64,000 bases of DNA from Poritiphilus sp965212595 (GCA_965212595.1 CBDBVE010000003.1:10609-74608); one strand, 5' to 3'; shown: positions 1 to 9,030, counted from the stretch's first letter. Translations and numbers: made by a program. The notes: generated by a model not told the origin, from the letters alone.

Positions 1-93
1 GATGCTGAGCTTGCCATAGATTGGGAATTTTCTGCTGACGAAATAACACTCTCGGAAAAAGATAAATGCCTACCTGGCTTTAAAGAACTTTGA
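1..93 (+). CDS. rfbC: dTDP-4-dehydrorhamnose 3,5-epimerase, C-terminal end (partial)
   Basis: The first 30 codons are open and end in TGA. The residues (IDW, then LSEKDKCLPGF) resemble the C-terminal tail of RfbC, which epimerises dTDP-4-keto-6-deoxyglucose in the dTDP-L-rhamnose pathway. The next gene is the reductase that follows RfbC in that pathway, starting one base after this stop, which supports the call. The catalytic part lies outside the window, so the identification rests on the tail and on context. Confidence 0.7.
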   Translation, partial: DAELAIDWEFSADEITLSEKDKCLPGFKEL

Positions 94-94
94 C

Positions 95-871
95 ATGAAG
101 CAGGTTTTGGTAACCGGATCCGGCGGACAACTGGGATTGTGTATTCAGAAGATTGCGGGAAATTACCCGGAGATCAAATTTCATTTTAAAACCAAAGACA
201 CTTTAGATATTACCTCAGAGGATGAGATAAGGGCTGTGTTTAAATCAGGAAATTTTGACTATTGCATCAACTGCGCGTCTTATACCAAGGTAGATCTGGC
301 CGAGCAGGAAACAGACCAGGCATTTTTGATCAACGCCACCGCAGTTAAAAACCTCGCACTAGCCGCAAAAGAAACAACTACTACCTTAATTCACATTTCT
401 ACGGACTATGTTTTTGACGGCAAAAAGAAGGAGGGGTACTATCCCTCAGACCCTCCCAATCCTATAAATGCTTACGGAAGGTCTAAACTTCAGGGAGAGG
501 AGCATATCAAGGAAATACTAGTAGATTACCTCATCATAAGAACCTCCTGGCTGTACTCCGAATATGGAAATAACTTCTACAAGACCATATTAAAGAAAGC
601 CTCCGAAGGAGAAACACTTTATATAACCGATGCCCAATTAGGCTGCCCTACCAATGCAAACCATCTCGCCAAGTATATCATGGGCTTTATTACTGCAAAA
701 GAAAAAAACTCAGGGATATACCATTTTACCGATGGGGAGAAAATGACCTGGTATGATTTTGCGAAAAAAATTGTTCAGGGTCATGACTTAACAGATTTAG
801 TGGAGATAAAAAGAGCTAAAGACTATAAAAGCGTCGCTCCTAGACCTGAGATTAGCGTACTGCTTCCCTAA
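95..871 (+). CDS. rfbD: dTDP-4-dehydrorhamnose reductase, short at the C terminus
   Basis: This is an NAD(P)H-dependent short-chain reductase that makes dTDP-L-rhamnose, the last step before rhamnose is used in surface polysaccharide. The nucleotide-binding GSGGQLG is at residues 8-14, STDYVFDG at 102-109, and the catalytic Tyr127 and Lys131 sit in NAYGRSK. At 258 residues it is shorter than the usual 280-300. The family motif APRP-x-x-SVL is present, but the frame stops three residues later and the last helix is missing. Neither of the other two frames restores the tail, so this looks like a real 3' truncation or rearrangement rather than a simple frameshift. It follows rfbC by one base. Confidence 0.9.
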   Translation: MKQVLVTGSGGQLGLCIQKIAGNYPEIKFHFKTKDTLDITSEDEIRAVFKSGNFDYCINCASYTKVDLAEQETDQAFLINATAVKNLALAAKETTTTLIHISTDYVFDGKKKEGYYPSDPPNPINAYGRSKLQGEEHIKEILVDYLIIRTSWLYSEYGNNFYKTILKKASEGETLYITDAQLGCPTNANHLAKYIMGFITAKEKNSGIYHFTDGEKMTWYDFAKKIVQGHDLTDLVEIKRAKDYKSVAPRPEISVLLP

Positions 872-1083
872 AAAGTGGGTATGATAATTACTCAAATTAA
901 GAATGCTTAGCTTAAGGAATAATTGGCCAGTTTAGGATTACTATTTTGACAGCATGGTCAAAAGAGGAGTTTGTAGAAGTATTATTCTTACAACAATATG
1001 CTTAGCTGTAACTAAATGCAAACCCTTGCTTTTTCTTTGTTCCTAGCAAAATAATCCCGTTTTTTGCAGAAAATTTACAATTT

Positions 1084-1761
1084 ATGAACGATTTGTTAAA
1101 CCAGTTTGAGTTATCATTCTCAGAAGATTTCTCTGTCCAGACCTATCTGCTTAGTATTGCAATATGTGCGGTTTTGCTTTACGTTTTATCCCTGCTTTAT
1201 ATAAGGTTTGGTAAATCTATTTCAAATCGGGATCAGCTATCAAAGGTTCTTATTATAGTAGGTATCACCACCTTTATCATCATATCTATTGTAAAATCTT
1301 CCCTGGCCCTTTCACTAGGTCTTGTTGGAGCACTTTCCATCGTCAGATTTAGGACAGCCATTAAAGAACCAGAAGAACTGGGATATTTTTTCATCGCAAT
1401 TTCTATTGGTCTGGGGATGGGAGCCAATCAATTACTTCCCACTTTGATCGGCTTCGCGATTTTGGCATTGGTAATAATGCTTTTGAGCAAGAGCTCACTC
1501 AGAAAGTCGATTACACAAAACATGATCATATCACTAAGATGCGATAAGGAAGAAAAATCAAAATTAACAAATCAGATCAGCGAATTAATTGTTGAAAATA
1601 CCAATCAGGTAGACCTTAAAAGGATAAAGTATTCGGAAGAAGGGATCAATCTCAACTTTTTAGTTAATGTCTCTTCCATAGAGCGCATAAACACCATCAA
1701 TGAGCGACTACTGGATCTTGATCAGAATATGGACATTACATTCATTGATAGCGGGATATAA
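1084..1761 (+). CDS. DUF4956 family membrane protein
   Basis: This 225-residue protein has about four hydrophobic segments in its first 140 residues (near 22-45, 53-75, 77-88 and 100-134) and a soluble C-terminal domain of about 80 residues. The stretch GLVGALSIVRFRTAIKEPEE is the hallmark of DUF4956. The family has no proven activity but is repeatedly found beside VTC-domain polyphosphate polymerases and CotH proteins, which are the next two genes here. I infer a membrane partner, anchor or channel for that cassette. A degenerate promoter (TTTG at 1036-1039, 19 bases, then a T-rich -7 region ending in TTTG at 1063-1066) lies just upstream. Confidence 0.85.
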   Translation: MNDLLNQFELSFSEDFSVQTYLLSIAICAVLLYVLSLLYIRFGKSISNRDQLSKVLIIVGITTFIIISIVKSSLALSLGLVGALSIVRFRTAIKEPEELGYFFIAISIGLGMGANQLLPTLIGFAILALVIMLLSKSSLRKSITQNMIISLRCDKEEKSKLTNQISELIVENTNQVDLKRIKYSEEGINLNFLVNVSSIERINTINERLLDLDQNMDITFIDSGI

Positions 1762-1787
1762 TAGAGGAAAACAGCTAAAAAAGCCAG

Positions 1788-4700
1788 ATGAACATAGGAA
1801 GAAAAAGAACGAACCGCCCTTTGATAGTTGGAGTTCTGTTAGTGCTGGCACTCTCGGCCTTCTATTTGATGGCTAGTTCTAATGGGAAGTTGAATGGCAA
1901 AAGCAAGAAAGCAACCGAGAAAAAGGATTTAAACATCCCAACAACTGTTTATAGAGGTTATAACTACGGCGATGTTATCAGGAACGGCTTAAATAAGGTG
2001 TATTCAGACTCCACGGTTTCACTTTATTTTCACAAAGAATTAGGGGTCCCCTTTTTAATGTATGTATATCGCGACTCCCTAACGGAAAGACAGCTGAATG
2101 ACAAATTTTATTTGCACGTTTATCTCAAAGATAGCCTTACTTTAAAAGATGAGGCCAATAAAAAGTTTATCAACTTAGATTTTCGTGGTCAGGCCATAGA
2201 GCTGGGAATTGCAGATCGAAAACACTACATATTTAAAAAATTCCTTGCGCACAACCTGTTAGATCTGGGGAATGTTAGTCAAATTAATACAGGGAGGTTT
2301 GCAAGAGGTAGCGGAAAATCACTGAGTATTGAAGGAATTAAGTTAGATACTATCAAAGGGGTTGAGGTATCTAATAACCTGAGCAATCTTACCATTTCGG
2401 TGAAAGAAAAAGATTTTGAAAAGATTGTTTCCAAAAGAAATAACGCTCTTCAAAACGGGATACTTGTAACGGAGGAAGAAGACTTGGTAAAGTCTAAGAT
2501 ATCTTATGACAATGTCCTGGATATCGACGCTGAGGTAAGGCTAAAAGGAGATTGGACAGATCATTTAGACCACGAGAACAAATGGTCATTTCGTGCTATA
2601 ACAGAGGGTTTAAAAACGGTAAATGGCACACGGAAGTTTTCAATTCAACACCCTAAAGTGCGTAATTATCTGTGGGAATGGCTTTTCAACAAGGCCATGA
2701 AGGAAAGCGATCTTATTGGGCTTCGATACGATTTTGTAAATGTCTATATAAATATTACCAAGAAGAAAGAGGTCATAAAAAATATACCAATTGGAATAAT
2801 GGCTTTTGAAGAAGCTTTTGACAAAATTCTTATAGAAAATAATAGAAGAAGGGAAGGGCTTATTTTGGGATTTGACGAATCGCTTTTGTGGCAAGACCGA
2901 GCAAGGCAAAACCAATTAAACCTTACAGAAGAGGCCAGGTCTCGTCAACTTCAAACCATTAACAATGCCCCAATAAAAGTTTACAATGAGAATAAGGTTT
3001 TGGCAGACCCCAAGCTAAACAAACAATTTCAGATAGCAAAAGACCTGCTCGAAGGTGTACGCAAGGGAGAACTTAAAGTTTCACAGGCCTTTGATGTGGA
3101 CAAACTGGCAAGCTTTGTAGCGCTGACCAATGTTTTTGGGGGTAAACATGGATTGGTGGTTCATAATCTTCGAATATACTACAACCCTATTACGAATAAG
3201 TTAGAGCCTATTTCCTTTGATTCCAATTCGGGCTTGAGACTTAGCGAAATCGTAAATTATCCCTTTTCTAAAGGCGACGAGCTCTATGAGCAAAAGCTGG
3301 TGGAGAAACTTGAGTATTACAGCTCATCTGAGTTTATCAATAGTTTTATTAAGGGTTCTTTTGATGAGTTGAGTGAGTTGACACTAAACATGAGTCGGGA
3401 GTTTGGCTCATACCTCGATCTTTCTGTCCTGGAATACAACAGTAATTTTATCAAGAAAAGAATTAGTCCGGCTAAAGCCATCGTCTCCGGTTTTATAAAC
3501 TTGAACGAAACCGATATGTCCCTTGAAATAACCAACCTGGCAGATTTCCCGGTTGTGATTGAGCAGCTAGAACACGAAAACGGACGTAACTTAAGTAAAG
3601 GCAGTCTAGATAAGATCATTTATCCATCGGAAAGCGGGGTGATAAAGTTCAATTTAAAGCGCTCTTTTGAAAATGCGTTTGTCTCAAAGAAAAACAAAAA
3701 GGGAGGATTTAGGTATCCAAAAGACGTTGCTAAGTTAAAAGTGCAGTACAGGATCCTGGGACTGTCAGATTCCCGTCGGGATAACATCATCCCTTTTGCA
3801 AAGAATCAGGACATCTCAGGGCGTATTAAAGCATACCAAAGGACATTTGAACCCAATTTGGGTGAATTTAGTTTCATAGAAGTTAATGAAGAGGCAAAGC
3901 AAGTTGTATTTAAAAAAGGAGAACATAAGTTAACACAGAATCTAGTCATCGGCAAAGGGTATGAAGTTATAATAGATCCGGGCTTTTCACTAGACTTCAT
4001 CAATAATGCTTCTATCATCTCATATGCTTCTTTTCGTTGCAATGGCACCAGGGAGAACCCCATAAAGTTTTATTCGTCAGATAGTACAGGAGGGGGAATA
4101 TTTGTTTCAAATACATCTATTAAGTCGGTTCTAAACTACACGTTCTTTGACAATCTTTCCAATCCCAATAGCGATATTTGGGAAGTATCCGGGGCTGTTA
4201 ATTTTCATGAAGCTGAGGTAGCTATAGATAACTCGGTATTTGAAAATAACCGATGTGAAGACGGGTTGAATATTATACGATCAGAATTTTCTATAGCCAA
4301 TACAACCTTTAGAAATACGTATTCCGACGCTTTTGACGGAGATTTTGTAGAGGGTACCATCCGCGATTCTCACTTCCTAAATTCAGGTAATGACGGAATT
4401 GATATTTCAGGATCACATATTCAAATAGAAGGCATTCAAATTCAAAACCCTTCAGATAAAGGCATTAGTGCCGGGGAGGCCAGTCAAATAGAAGGCAAAA
4501 ATATTGTCTTAACCGGAGGAGAAATCGGTATTGTAAGCAAAGACCTCTCTAAAGTTACGTTAGTAGGAGTAACAATTTCTGATACGAAGCTTGGCTTTTC
4601 TGCCTTTCAGAAGAAGTCGGAATTTGGGAATGGAATTATCGAAATTTCGGGCTTAAAACTTTCTAATACAGTATTAGATCATTTGATAGAAGAAGGCTCG

Positions 4701-4793
4701 CGCCTAACCATAGACCAAGTAGCTGTTGAGACTGTCTCAAACAGGGTTATAGACCAGATGTATGGTAACGAATATGGGAAAAGCAGCAGATAA
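1788..4793 (+). CDS. CotH-like protein with C-terminal parallel beta-helix
   Basis: This large protein (1001 residues) has an N-terminal hydrophobic anchor (about residues 12-31), so the bulk is probably periplasmic or surface-facing. Residues about 240-560 resemble the CotH atypical kinase fold: an arginine-rich R-L-K-G-D-W motif near 253-258, a helix beginning VDKLASF near 437, then HNLRIYYNP and the EPISFDSN segment with Asp478 where CotH proteins place a metal-binding Asp. The usual upstream Asn/Asp motif reads GGKHG, so activity is uncertain. Residues about 740-960 are repetitive short strands (NSVFENNRCEDG, NDGIDISGS) typical of right-handed beta-helix repeats. It is 26 bases after the DUF4956 gene and overlaps the VTC gene by 32 bases. 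Confidence 0.8.
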   Translation: MNIGRKRTNRPLIVGVLLVLALSAFYLMASSNGKLNGKSKKATEKKDLNIPTTVYRGYNYGDVIRNGLNKVYSDSTVSLYFHKELGVPFLMYVYRDSLTERQLNDKFYLHVYLKDSLTLKDEANKKFINLDFRGQAIELGIADRKHYIFKKFLAHNLLDLGNVSQINTGRFARGSGKSLSIEGIKLDTIKGVEVSNNLSNLTISVKEKDFEKIVSKRNNALQNGILVTEEEDLVKSKISYDNVLDIDAEVRLKGDWTDHLDHENKWSFRAITEGLKTVNGTRKFSIQHPKVRNYLWEWLFNKAMKESDLIGLRYDFVNVYINITKKKEVIKNIPIGIMAFEEAFDKILIENNRRREGLILGFDESLLWQDRARQNQLNLTEEARSRQLQTINNAPIKVYNENKVLADPKLNKQFQIAKDLLEGVRKGELKVSQAFDVDKLASFVALTNVFGGKHGLVVHNLRIYYNPITNKLEPISFDSNSGLRLSEIVNYPFSKGDELYEQKLVEKLEYYSSSEFINSFIKGSFDELSELTLNMSREFGSYLDLSVLEYNSNFIKKRISPAKAIVSGFINLNETDMSLEITNLADFPVVIEQLEHENGRNLSKGSLDKIIYPSESGVIKFNLKRSFENAFVSKKNKKGGFRYPKDVAKLKVQYRILGLSDSRRDNIIPFAKNQDISGRIKAYQRTFEPNLGEFSFIEVNEEAKQVVFKKGEHKLTQNLVIGKGYEVIIDPGFSLDFINNASIISYASFRCNGTRENPIKFYSSDSTGGGIFVSNTSIKSVLNYTFFDNLSNPNSDIWEVSGAVNFHEAEVAIDNSVFENNRCEDGLNIIRSEFSIANTTFRNTYSDAFDGDFVEGTIRDSHFLNSGNDGIDISGSHIQIEGIQIQNPSDKGISAGEASQIEGKNIVLTGGEIGIVSKDLSKVTLVGVTISDTKLGFSAFQKKSEFGNGIIEISGLKLSNTVLDHLIEEGSRLTIDQVAVETVSNRVIDQMYGNEYGKSSR

Positions 4794-5496
4794 CCACCTA
4801 CCCAAGAAACCTTATCACAACCTGAGGTTTGAAAGAAAGTTCGTGCTTGATAATGCGGACCTGGAAAGGGCGATTGAGAGCCTGGTGTTTACTAGTGAAT
4901 TTGGATTTAAGGAAGTTTTTGAACGGCGCAAAGTCAACAATATTTATTTTGATGACGCAAATAGCAGCTGCTATTACGAGAATGTATCGGGAGATGGGTG
5001 GCGAAGAAAGTACAGAATACGATGGTACGGAGACGATTTCTTTTCCATAAGAAAACCAACACTCGAAATTAAAAAGAAGTTTGGGGAGGTTGGCGATAAA
5101 ATATCCTTCAAGATGCCTGATTTTGAAGCAGATCTAAGTAAATTCTCGGCAGATCAGATCAACACCAAGGTTTTAAACTACTTTAAGAACAACAACAGCG
5201 AGGGTTACAATGCTTTTTTACATCTTTCCCCAAAGCTTTACAACTCCTATGAAAGGAGGTATTTTTTGTCCTTCTGTGAACGCTTCAGAATTACCTTGGA
5301 TTACAATATGGAATATTACAACCCAAATTATGGGTTATACTTTAATGAAAATATGGTTGATACGGATGAAATTATCCTGGAATTAAAGTACGAAACCCAA
5401 CATGACGGTTTAAGCAGGGTTCTGTCTCAAAAAATCTATGAACGCCTTTCTAAAAACTCGAAATATGTCAGGGGTGTGGATCTGGTATATCATTAG
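4762..5496 (+). CDS. VTC-domain polyphosphate polymerase-like protein
   Basis: This 244-residue soluble protein matches the VTC domain, whose members build polyphosphate from nucleoside triphosphate. Family features are RFERKF near residue 23, the basic strand RKYRIRWYG near 75-83, EIKKKFGEVGDKISF, YERRYFLS, RITLDYN and a closing ILELKYE strand; these alternating basic and acidic residues line the catalytic tunnel in this fold. The start overlaps the CotH gene by 32 bases; an ATG at 4774 is an alternative. The co-occurrence of DUF4956, CotH and VTC genes suggests one functional unit, possibly making or modifying polyphosphate at the membrane. Only the domain assignment is firm. Confidence 0.82.
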   Translation: MVTNMGKAADNHLPKKPYHNLRFERKFVLDNADLERAIESLVFTSEFGFKEVFERRKVNNIYFDDANSSCYYENVSGDGWRRKYRIRWYGDDFFSIRKPTLEIKKKFGEVGDKISFKMPDFEADLSKFSADQINTKVLNYFKNNNSEGYNAFLHLSPKLYNSYERRYFLSFCERFRITLDYNMEYYNPNYGLYFNENMVDTDEIILELKYETQHDGLSRVLSQKIYERLSKNSKYVRGVDLVYH

Positions 5497-6343
5497 TCTT
5501 TGGCTAACAGGATGCCCTTCAGCACCCAATGGATCAGCTATTCCTGAGCCCGAGGCAGAGCTGTTTATCTATCTTTCGCACACAAGGCTTGCTAATAACC
5601 AGCAAATTTACGACAAGGTTTACCAGATCGACTTTTCTAAGTATAAGTATACACTGCTGGGAGGAGATATGGCCGAAAAAAGCTTTGGCGAAGAAAAGAT
5701 AATCAGGCACCTGGACAGTATTTTCGATTTAAAAAACCAATCCACCTTATGGAGTATTGGCAATCATGACCGGGCATCGGATAAAACCTTCTATAAACAC
5801 ACTCTTAAACATAAGTATGGGCTATATCAGTATAAAGACGTTTCCTTTTTTGTGTTGGATTCTCAGGACAGCTTGAGTTCTATTGTCGGGAAACAAAGAG
5901 AATTCTTCGCGAAAGCACTAGATACTATAACTAGCAAAAAAATTGTTGTCCTTACGCATAAACTAATTTTTATGGATCAGCATCCTGTTATGGACAGTCT
6001 TATAAATAAGGTATGCAACGGAAAAAAAGGAGATTGCTTCTACTGCCACAACCGAAATAATTTTCAGGAAGAGATCTATCCTAAGTTGGTTGAGCTGCGT
6101 AGAAATAAAAAGCAAGTCATCTGGATTGGGGGCGATCTGGGCAAAAAGACATCCCGCTTTGAATACATTGATGATGCTGGAATTGTTTTTCTTGGAAATG
6201 GCGTCTGGTTTGAAAAGCCTGATAATGAAGTCTTACTACTCAGAAATACAAGCGAGAAATTGGAATACGGCTTTGTTGCTTTTGATACCCTGGTTAAATA
6301 TCAGGAACCCGATGCTCTTCAAAACTTATTTAGTGCAAAGTAG
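5438..6343 (+). CDS. Calcineurin-like metallophosphoesterase lipoprotein, degenerate
   Basis: The protein begins with a positively charged n-region, a hydrophobic core and a lipobox ending LTGC near residue 26, so it should be a lipoprotein. The fold is metallophosphatase-like: GGDMAEK, GNHD near residue 108, LTHK and a late GGDLGKK. The first metal motif (normally D-x-H) reads LSH, the second has Glu instead of the usual Asp, and GGDLG stands where GHxH is expected. It may therefore bind metal differently or not be a classical phosphatase. It overlaps the VTC gene by 59 bases. The start at 5438 gives Lys and Arg before the hydrophobic core; an internal ATG at 5465 would remove them. A role in trimming phosphate polymers is inference only. 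Confidence 0.72.
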   Translation: MNAFLKTRNMSGVWIWYIISLWLTGCPSAPNGSAIPEPEAELFIYLSHTRLANNQQIYDKVYQIDFSKYKYTLLGGDMAEKSFGEEKIIRHLDSIFDLKNQSTLWSIGNHDRASDKTFYKHTLKHKYGLYQYKDVSFFVLDSQDSLSSIVGKQREFFAKALDTITSKKIVVLTHKLIFMDQHPVMDSLINKVCNGKKGDCFYCHNRNNFQEEIYPKLVELRRNKKQVIWIGGDLGKKTSRFEYIDDAGIVFLGNGVWFEKPDNEVLLLRNTSEKLEYGFVAFDTLVKYQEPDALQNLFSAK

Positions 6344-6414
6344 AACAAAGATTATCCATAGAAATCTTAAGATCAATTGAGGTAAGCTACATCTGCTCGA
6401 AGTGAAGAATATCG

Positions 6415-6422
6415 TACTTTTG
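6415..6422 (+). promoter_or_regulatory. Bacteroidota -7 element upstream of flippase
   Basis: TACTTTTG matches the TAnnTTTG consensus and is followed by GCAGC, as is common in flavobacterial promoters. It lies 72 bases after the metallophosphoesterase stop, so the flippase probably starts a new transcript. No clear -33 TTTG is visible at the expected distance. Confidence 0.45.
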
Positions 6423-6541
6423 CAGCATCATTTAATGAGGACCCTTTTTATAAACGAAAATTTCTGAACATCAATTTATTCACTAAAATCTGGGAGAAGT
6501 TTTATAAGTCAGAGTTTTCTAGAAATGTTTCTTCACAAATA

Positions 6542-7750
6542 TTGGGAACTGGAGTAGCACAGGCCCTTCCTTTTTTGGCTACACCAATCTTAACCCGCCT
6601 CTTTAATGAACAGGACTTTGCCTTGTATACCTCCTATTTTGCTTTAGCTACAATTTTTGCTGTTGCCGTCGGGGGTAAATATCATATGGCCATTGTCTTA
6701 CCTAAATTACGCTCAGAAGCTCTCAAAGTTTTTGCCTTAAGTATCTACATTACCTTACCTTATGTATTATTACTTTTCCTGGGATTCTTCTTGGTCTATG
6801 GTAAAGCCTTTCAGGATGTGGGAGAGCTGGTTTACCTCGTCCCGGTATTTGTTCTATTTTTTGGGGTCTGGAGCAGCTTCTCTATTTTTTCTATCCGGGA
6901 AAAGAAGTTTAAGAACAACGCCTTTGCCAAGGTAATTCAATCTCTTTTTTATATCGTGTCCGCTGTGGCCTTTGGGTTTTTTAAAACGGCGGCTTTGGGC
7001 CTGGTTTTGGCTAAGATAATTGGAACGTTTAGCTCGGCTGTTTATTTATACTTTAAATCTAACATTACCCCATCTCTAGTAGCGCCTGCAAAGCTGAAAA
7101 AGGTGGCAAAAAAATATATAGATTACCCAAAGTATGGGGTTGCGCCTGCATTTCTAAATACCGTTTCAACCCAAGCCTTAATATTGATTTTGGCAAAATG
7201 GTATAGCACTGAAGACCTGGGTTACTACGGACTTACACATATGGTTTTGAGCGCCCCCCTAGGCTTGGTAGGGAACTCGTTTAGAGATGTCTTCTATCAA
7301 AAGATTGCATCTTTAGTGACTAATAAGCGCTTTTCAGAGGCCATTCAGTCATTTAAAAAATCGGCCCTGGCTCTTTTGGTAATGGGCTTGCCCATTTGTC
7401 TTATTTTGTTCTTTTTTGGTGACAGTATTTTTTCAGTAGTTTTCGGGAACTCATGGGGAAGATCGGGTCATTTTGCATCTATTCTTGCTCTTAGTTTTTT
7501 AGTAAAGCTTATTGTTAGTCCACTCTCCTCCATATTTAACGCAACTAACAGACTTAAGATATCCTCTATTTGGCAGGTAACTTACTTTTGTACGACCTTC
7601 ATTACCCTGGGGTTCTGCGCTTATATTTTAAAGCTCGATGTAATACAGTTATTATATATTTATGTGATCCATGAAGTAGTACTGTATCTCTTATATTTTT
7701 TGTTAGAATACCGAACCTTACGCAGGTTCATGAATAGGAATCAGATATAG
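6542..7750 (+). CDS. Oligosaccharide flippase (Wzx/MATE-like), start uncertain
   Basis: This is a polytopic protein with about 12 predicted membrane segments, of the family that flips lipid-linked sugar repeat units across the inner membrane. The first canonical start in frame is TTG at 6542. Upstream, the same frame is open back to 6386 and encodes KSEFSRNVSSQ just before the TTG, a sequence typical of the N terminus of these flippases, so the true protein is longer. An ATG at 6435 in another frame would read into it if one base were missing near 6464. I therefore suspect an indel or a non-standard start. It is followed by the ligase and polymerase genes expected of a Wzx/Wzy pathway. Confidence 0.85.
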   Translation: MGTGVAQALPFLATPILTRLFNEQDFALYTSYFALATIFAVAVGGKYHMAIVLPKLRSEALKVFALSIYITLPYVLLLFLGFFLVYGKAFQDVGELVYLVPVFVLFFGVWSSFSIFSIREKKFKNNAFAKVIQSLFYIVSAVAFGFFKTAALGLVLAKIIGTFSSAVYLYFKSNITPSLVAPAKLKKVAKKYIDYPKYGVAPAFLNTVSTQALILILAKWYSTEDLGYYGLTHMVLSAPLGLVGNSFRDVFYQKIASLVTNKRFSEAIQSFKKSALALLVMGLPICLILFFFGDSIFSVVFGNSWGRSGHFASILALSFLVKLIVSPLSSIFNATNRLKISSIWQVTYFCTTFITLGFCAYILKLDVIQLLYIYVIHEVVLYLLYFLLEYRTLRRFMNRNQI

Positions 7751-7773
7751 TTATATCCGATATTAAAGCCAAT

Positions 7774-9030
7774 ATGAAAGCTTCCATACTAAAACGTGAA
7801 CGATTAAATTACCTGGGAGCTTGTATCTATGCCTTGTCTATCTCGCTTCCTCAGAAAATCACGACCATTGGTTTAATTATGTGGCTTATTCTGTCGCTCT
7901 TAAGTTATAGAAGGGCTGATTTAAATTACCAGTGGCGTCTTTTTTTATTACCCCTATTATTCCTAAGCTACCTTTTGGGAATGCTATGGACAGGATTAGA
8001 GAGCGAATCTTTTCAATTCTTAGAACGCAAATTGTCTTTATTAGCATTTCCCATCATTTTTTTCCTGCATAAGTATTCCACAGTTGAAAGACAAAACCTT
8101 CTTAAATTCCTGATTTATGGCTTGGTTTTGTCAGGAGTGTTGTGCCTGGCCTTTGCATTAAACCGTTCCCTGGTATTTCAGGATGGCAGCCTTTTATTTG
8201 AACCAGGAATATTACCAGGAAAGGGCTTTTTTGAATCTGTTCTATATGGGGGCAACCATTTTTTTGGCAACCATTTTTCCATATTTCATCAAACAGTGTA
8301 CTACGGGTTGTACCTATGTGTAGGAATAGCCATTTTGTTATTTTCTCAAAATATTTTCGGGAGAAGACAAAAAGCCGGCTTATTGATCTTTTTCGCTTTT
8401 TTACTTTTTTTACTTTCCAACAAGGCCGCCCTGATTACCATTTTTATGATTTTAATTCTTTGGGGAATTAGCTTAAAAGCAAAGAGATCAAAAAAAATTA
8501 TAGCTTTTCTTGGATTGGCGATTATAGCTTCGGGGGTGCTCTTACTGAATCCCAGGACGAGCGAAAGTATTCGAAAAGTTATCAGCGGAGAAGTTGCGCT
8601 TAATGAAAATTCCAGATACGATTTTGCAATGAGAATGCTAAGCTGGGACGCCTCTTATGCGTTAATTGAAGAAAGACCATTTACGGGATACGGCTTGCAT
8701 AAGGCACAAAAGGCCTTGAACGGGGTTTATACCAGCAAAAAATACAAGTATCCACTAAAGGAGAGTTTAAATTCCCATAATCAATTTTTACAGATATGGA
8801 TAGAAAACGGTATGCTGGGATTGCTGGCCCTGATTGCGGTCTTTTTATTTTTATTTAAGGGTCTTTCAACTTCCAATTTTAATAACTTGCTTTTTATATC
8901 TTTTGCACTAATCCTGGTGACGAATTCTTTGTTTGAAAGCATCCTTAGCAGATTTTCAGGGGTTTCTTTTTTTTCCTTCCTGCTTTGTTTTATTTTTTCG
9001 ACCTATAAGAACCAAAGCAGCAAGAATTGA
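7774..9030 (+). CDS. O-antigen ligase family (Wzy_C) membrane protein
   Basis: This 418-residue protein has about ten to twelve hydrophobic segments and a long periplasmic loop before the last three. That loop carries the Wzy_C signature: RPFTGYGLHKA near residue 306, then a conserved SHNQFLQIW near 332-340. The family includes WaaL ligases and some polymerases, so the exact role (transfer of glycan to lipid A core, or polymerisation) cannot be settled from sequence. The next gene is a second polymerase-like protein and starts in the stop codon of this one, so they are co-translated. Confidence 0.82.
   Translation: MKASILKRERLNYLGACIYALSISLPQKITTIGLIMWLILSLLSYRRADLNYQWRLFLLPLLFLSYLLGMLWTGLESESFQFLERKLSLLAFPIIFFLHKYSTVERQNLLKFLIYGLVLSGVLCLAFALNRSLVFQDGSLLFEPGILPGKGFFESVLYGGNHFFGNHFSIFHQTVYYGLYLCVGIAILLFSQNIFGRRQKAGLLIFFAFLLFLLSNKAALITIFMILILWGISLKAKRSKKIIAFLGLAIIASGVLLLNPRTSESIRKVISGEVALNENSRYDFAMRMLSWDASYALIEERPFTGYGLHKAQKALNGVYTSKKYKYPLKESLNSHNQFLQIWIENGMLGLLALIAVFLFLFKGLSTSNFNNLLFISFALILVTNSLFESILSRFSGVSFFSFLLCFIFSTYKNQSSKN

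Noticed and set aside
903..1008. ATGCTTAGCT direct repeat considered as an attachment site
   Set aside because: Ten bases are too short, and no integrase or other mobile gene is in the window.
6090..6380. Open frame of 96 codons overlapping the metallophosphoesterase
   Set aside because: It lies inside the phosphoesterase gene in another frame and resembles no family.
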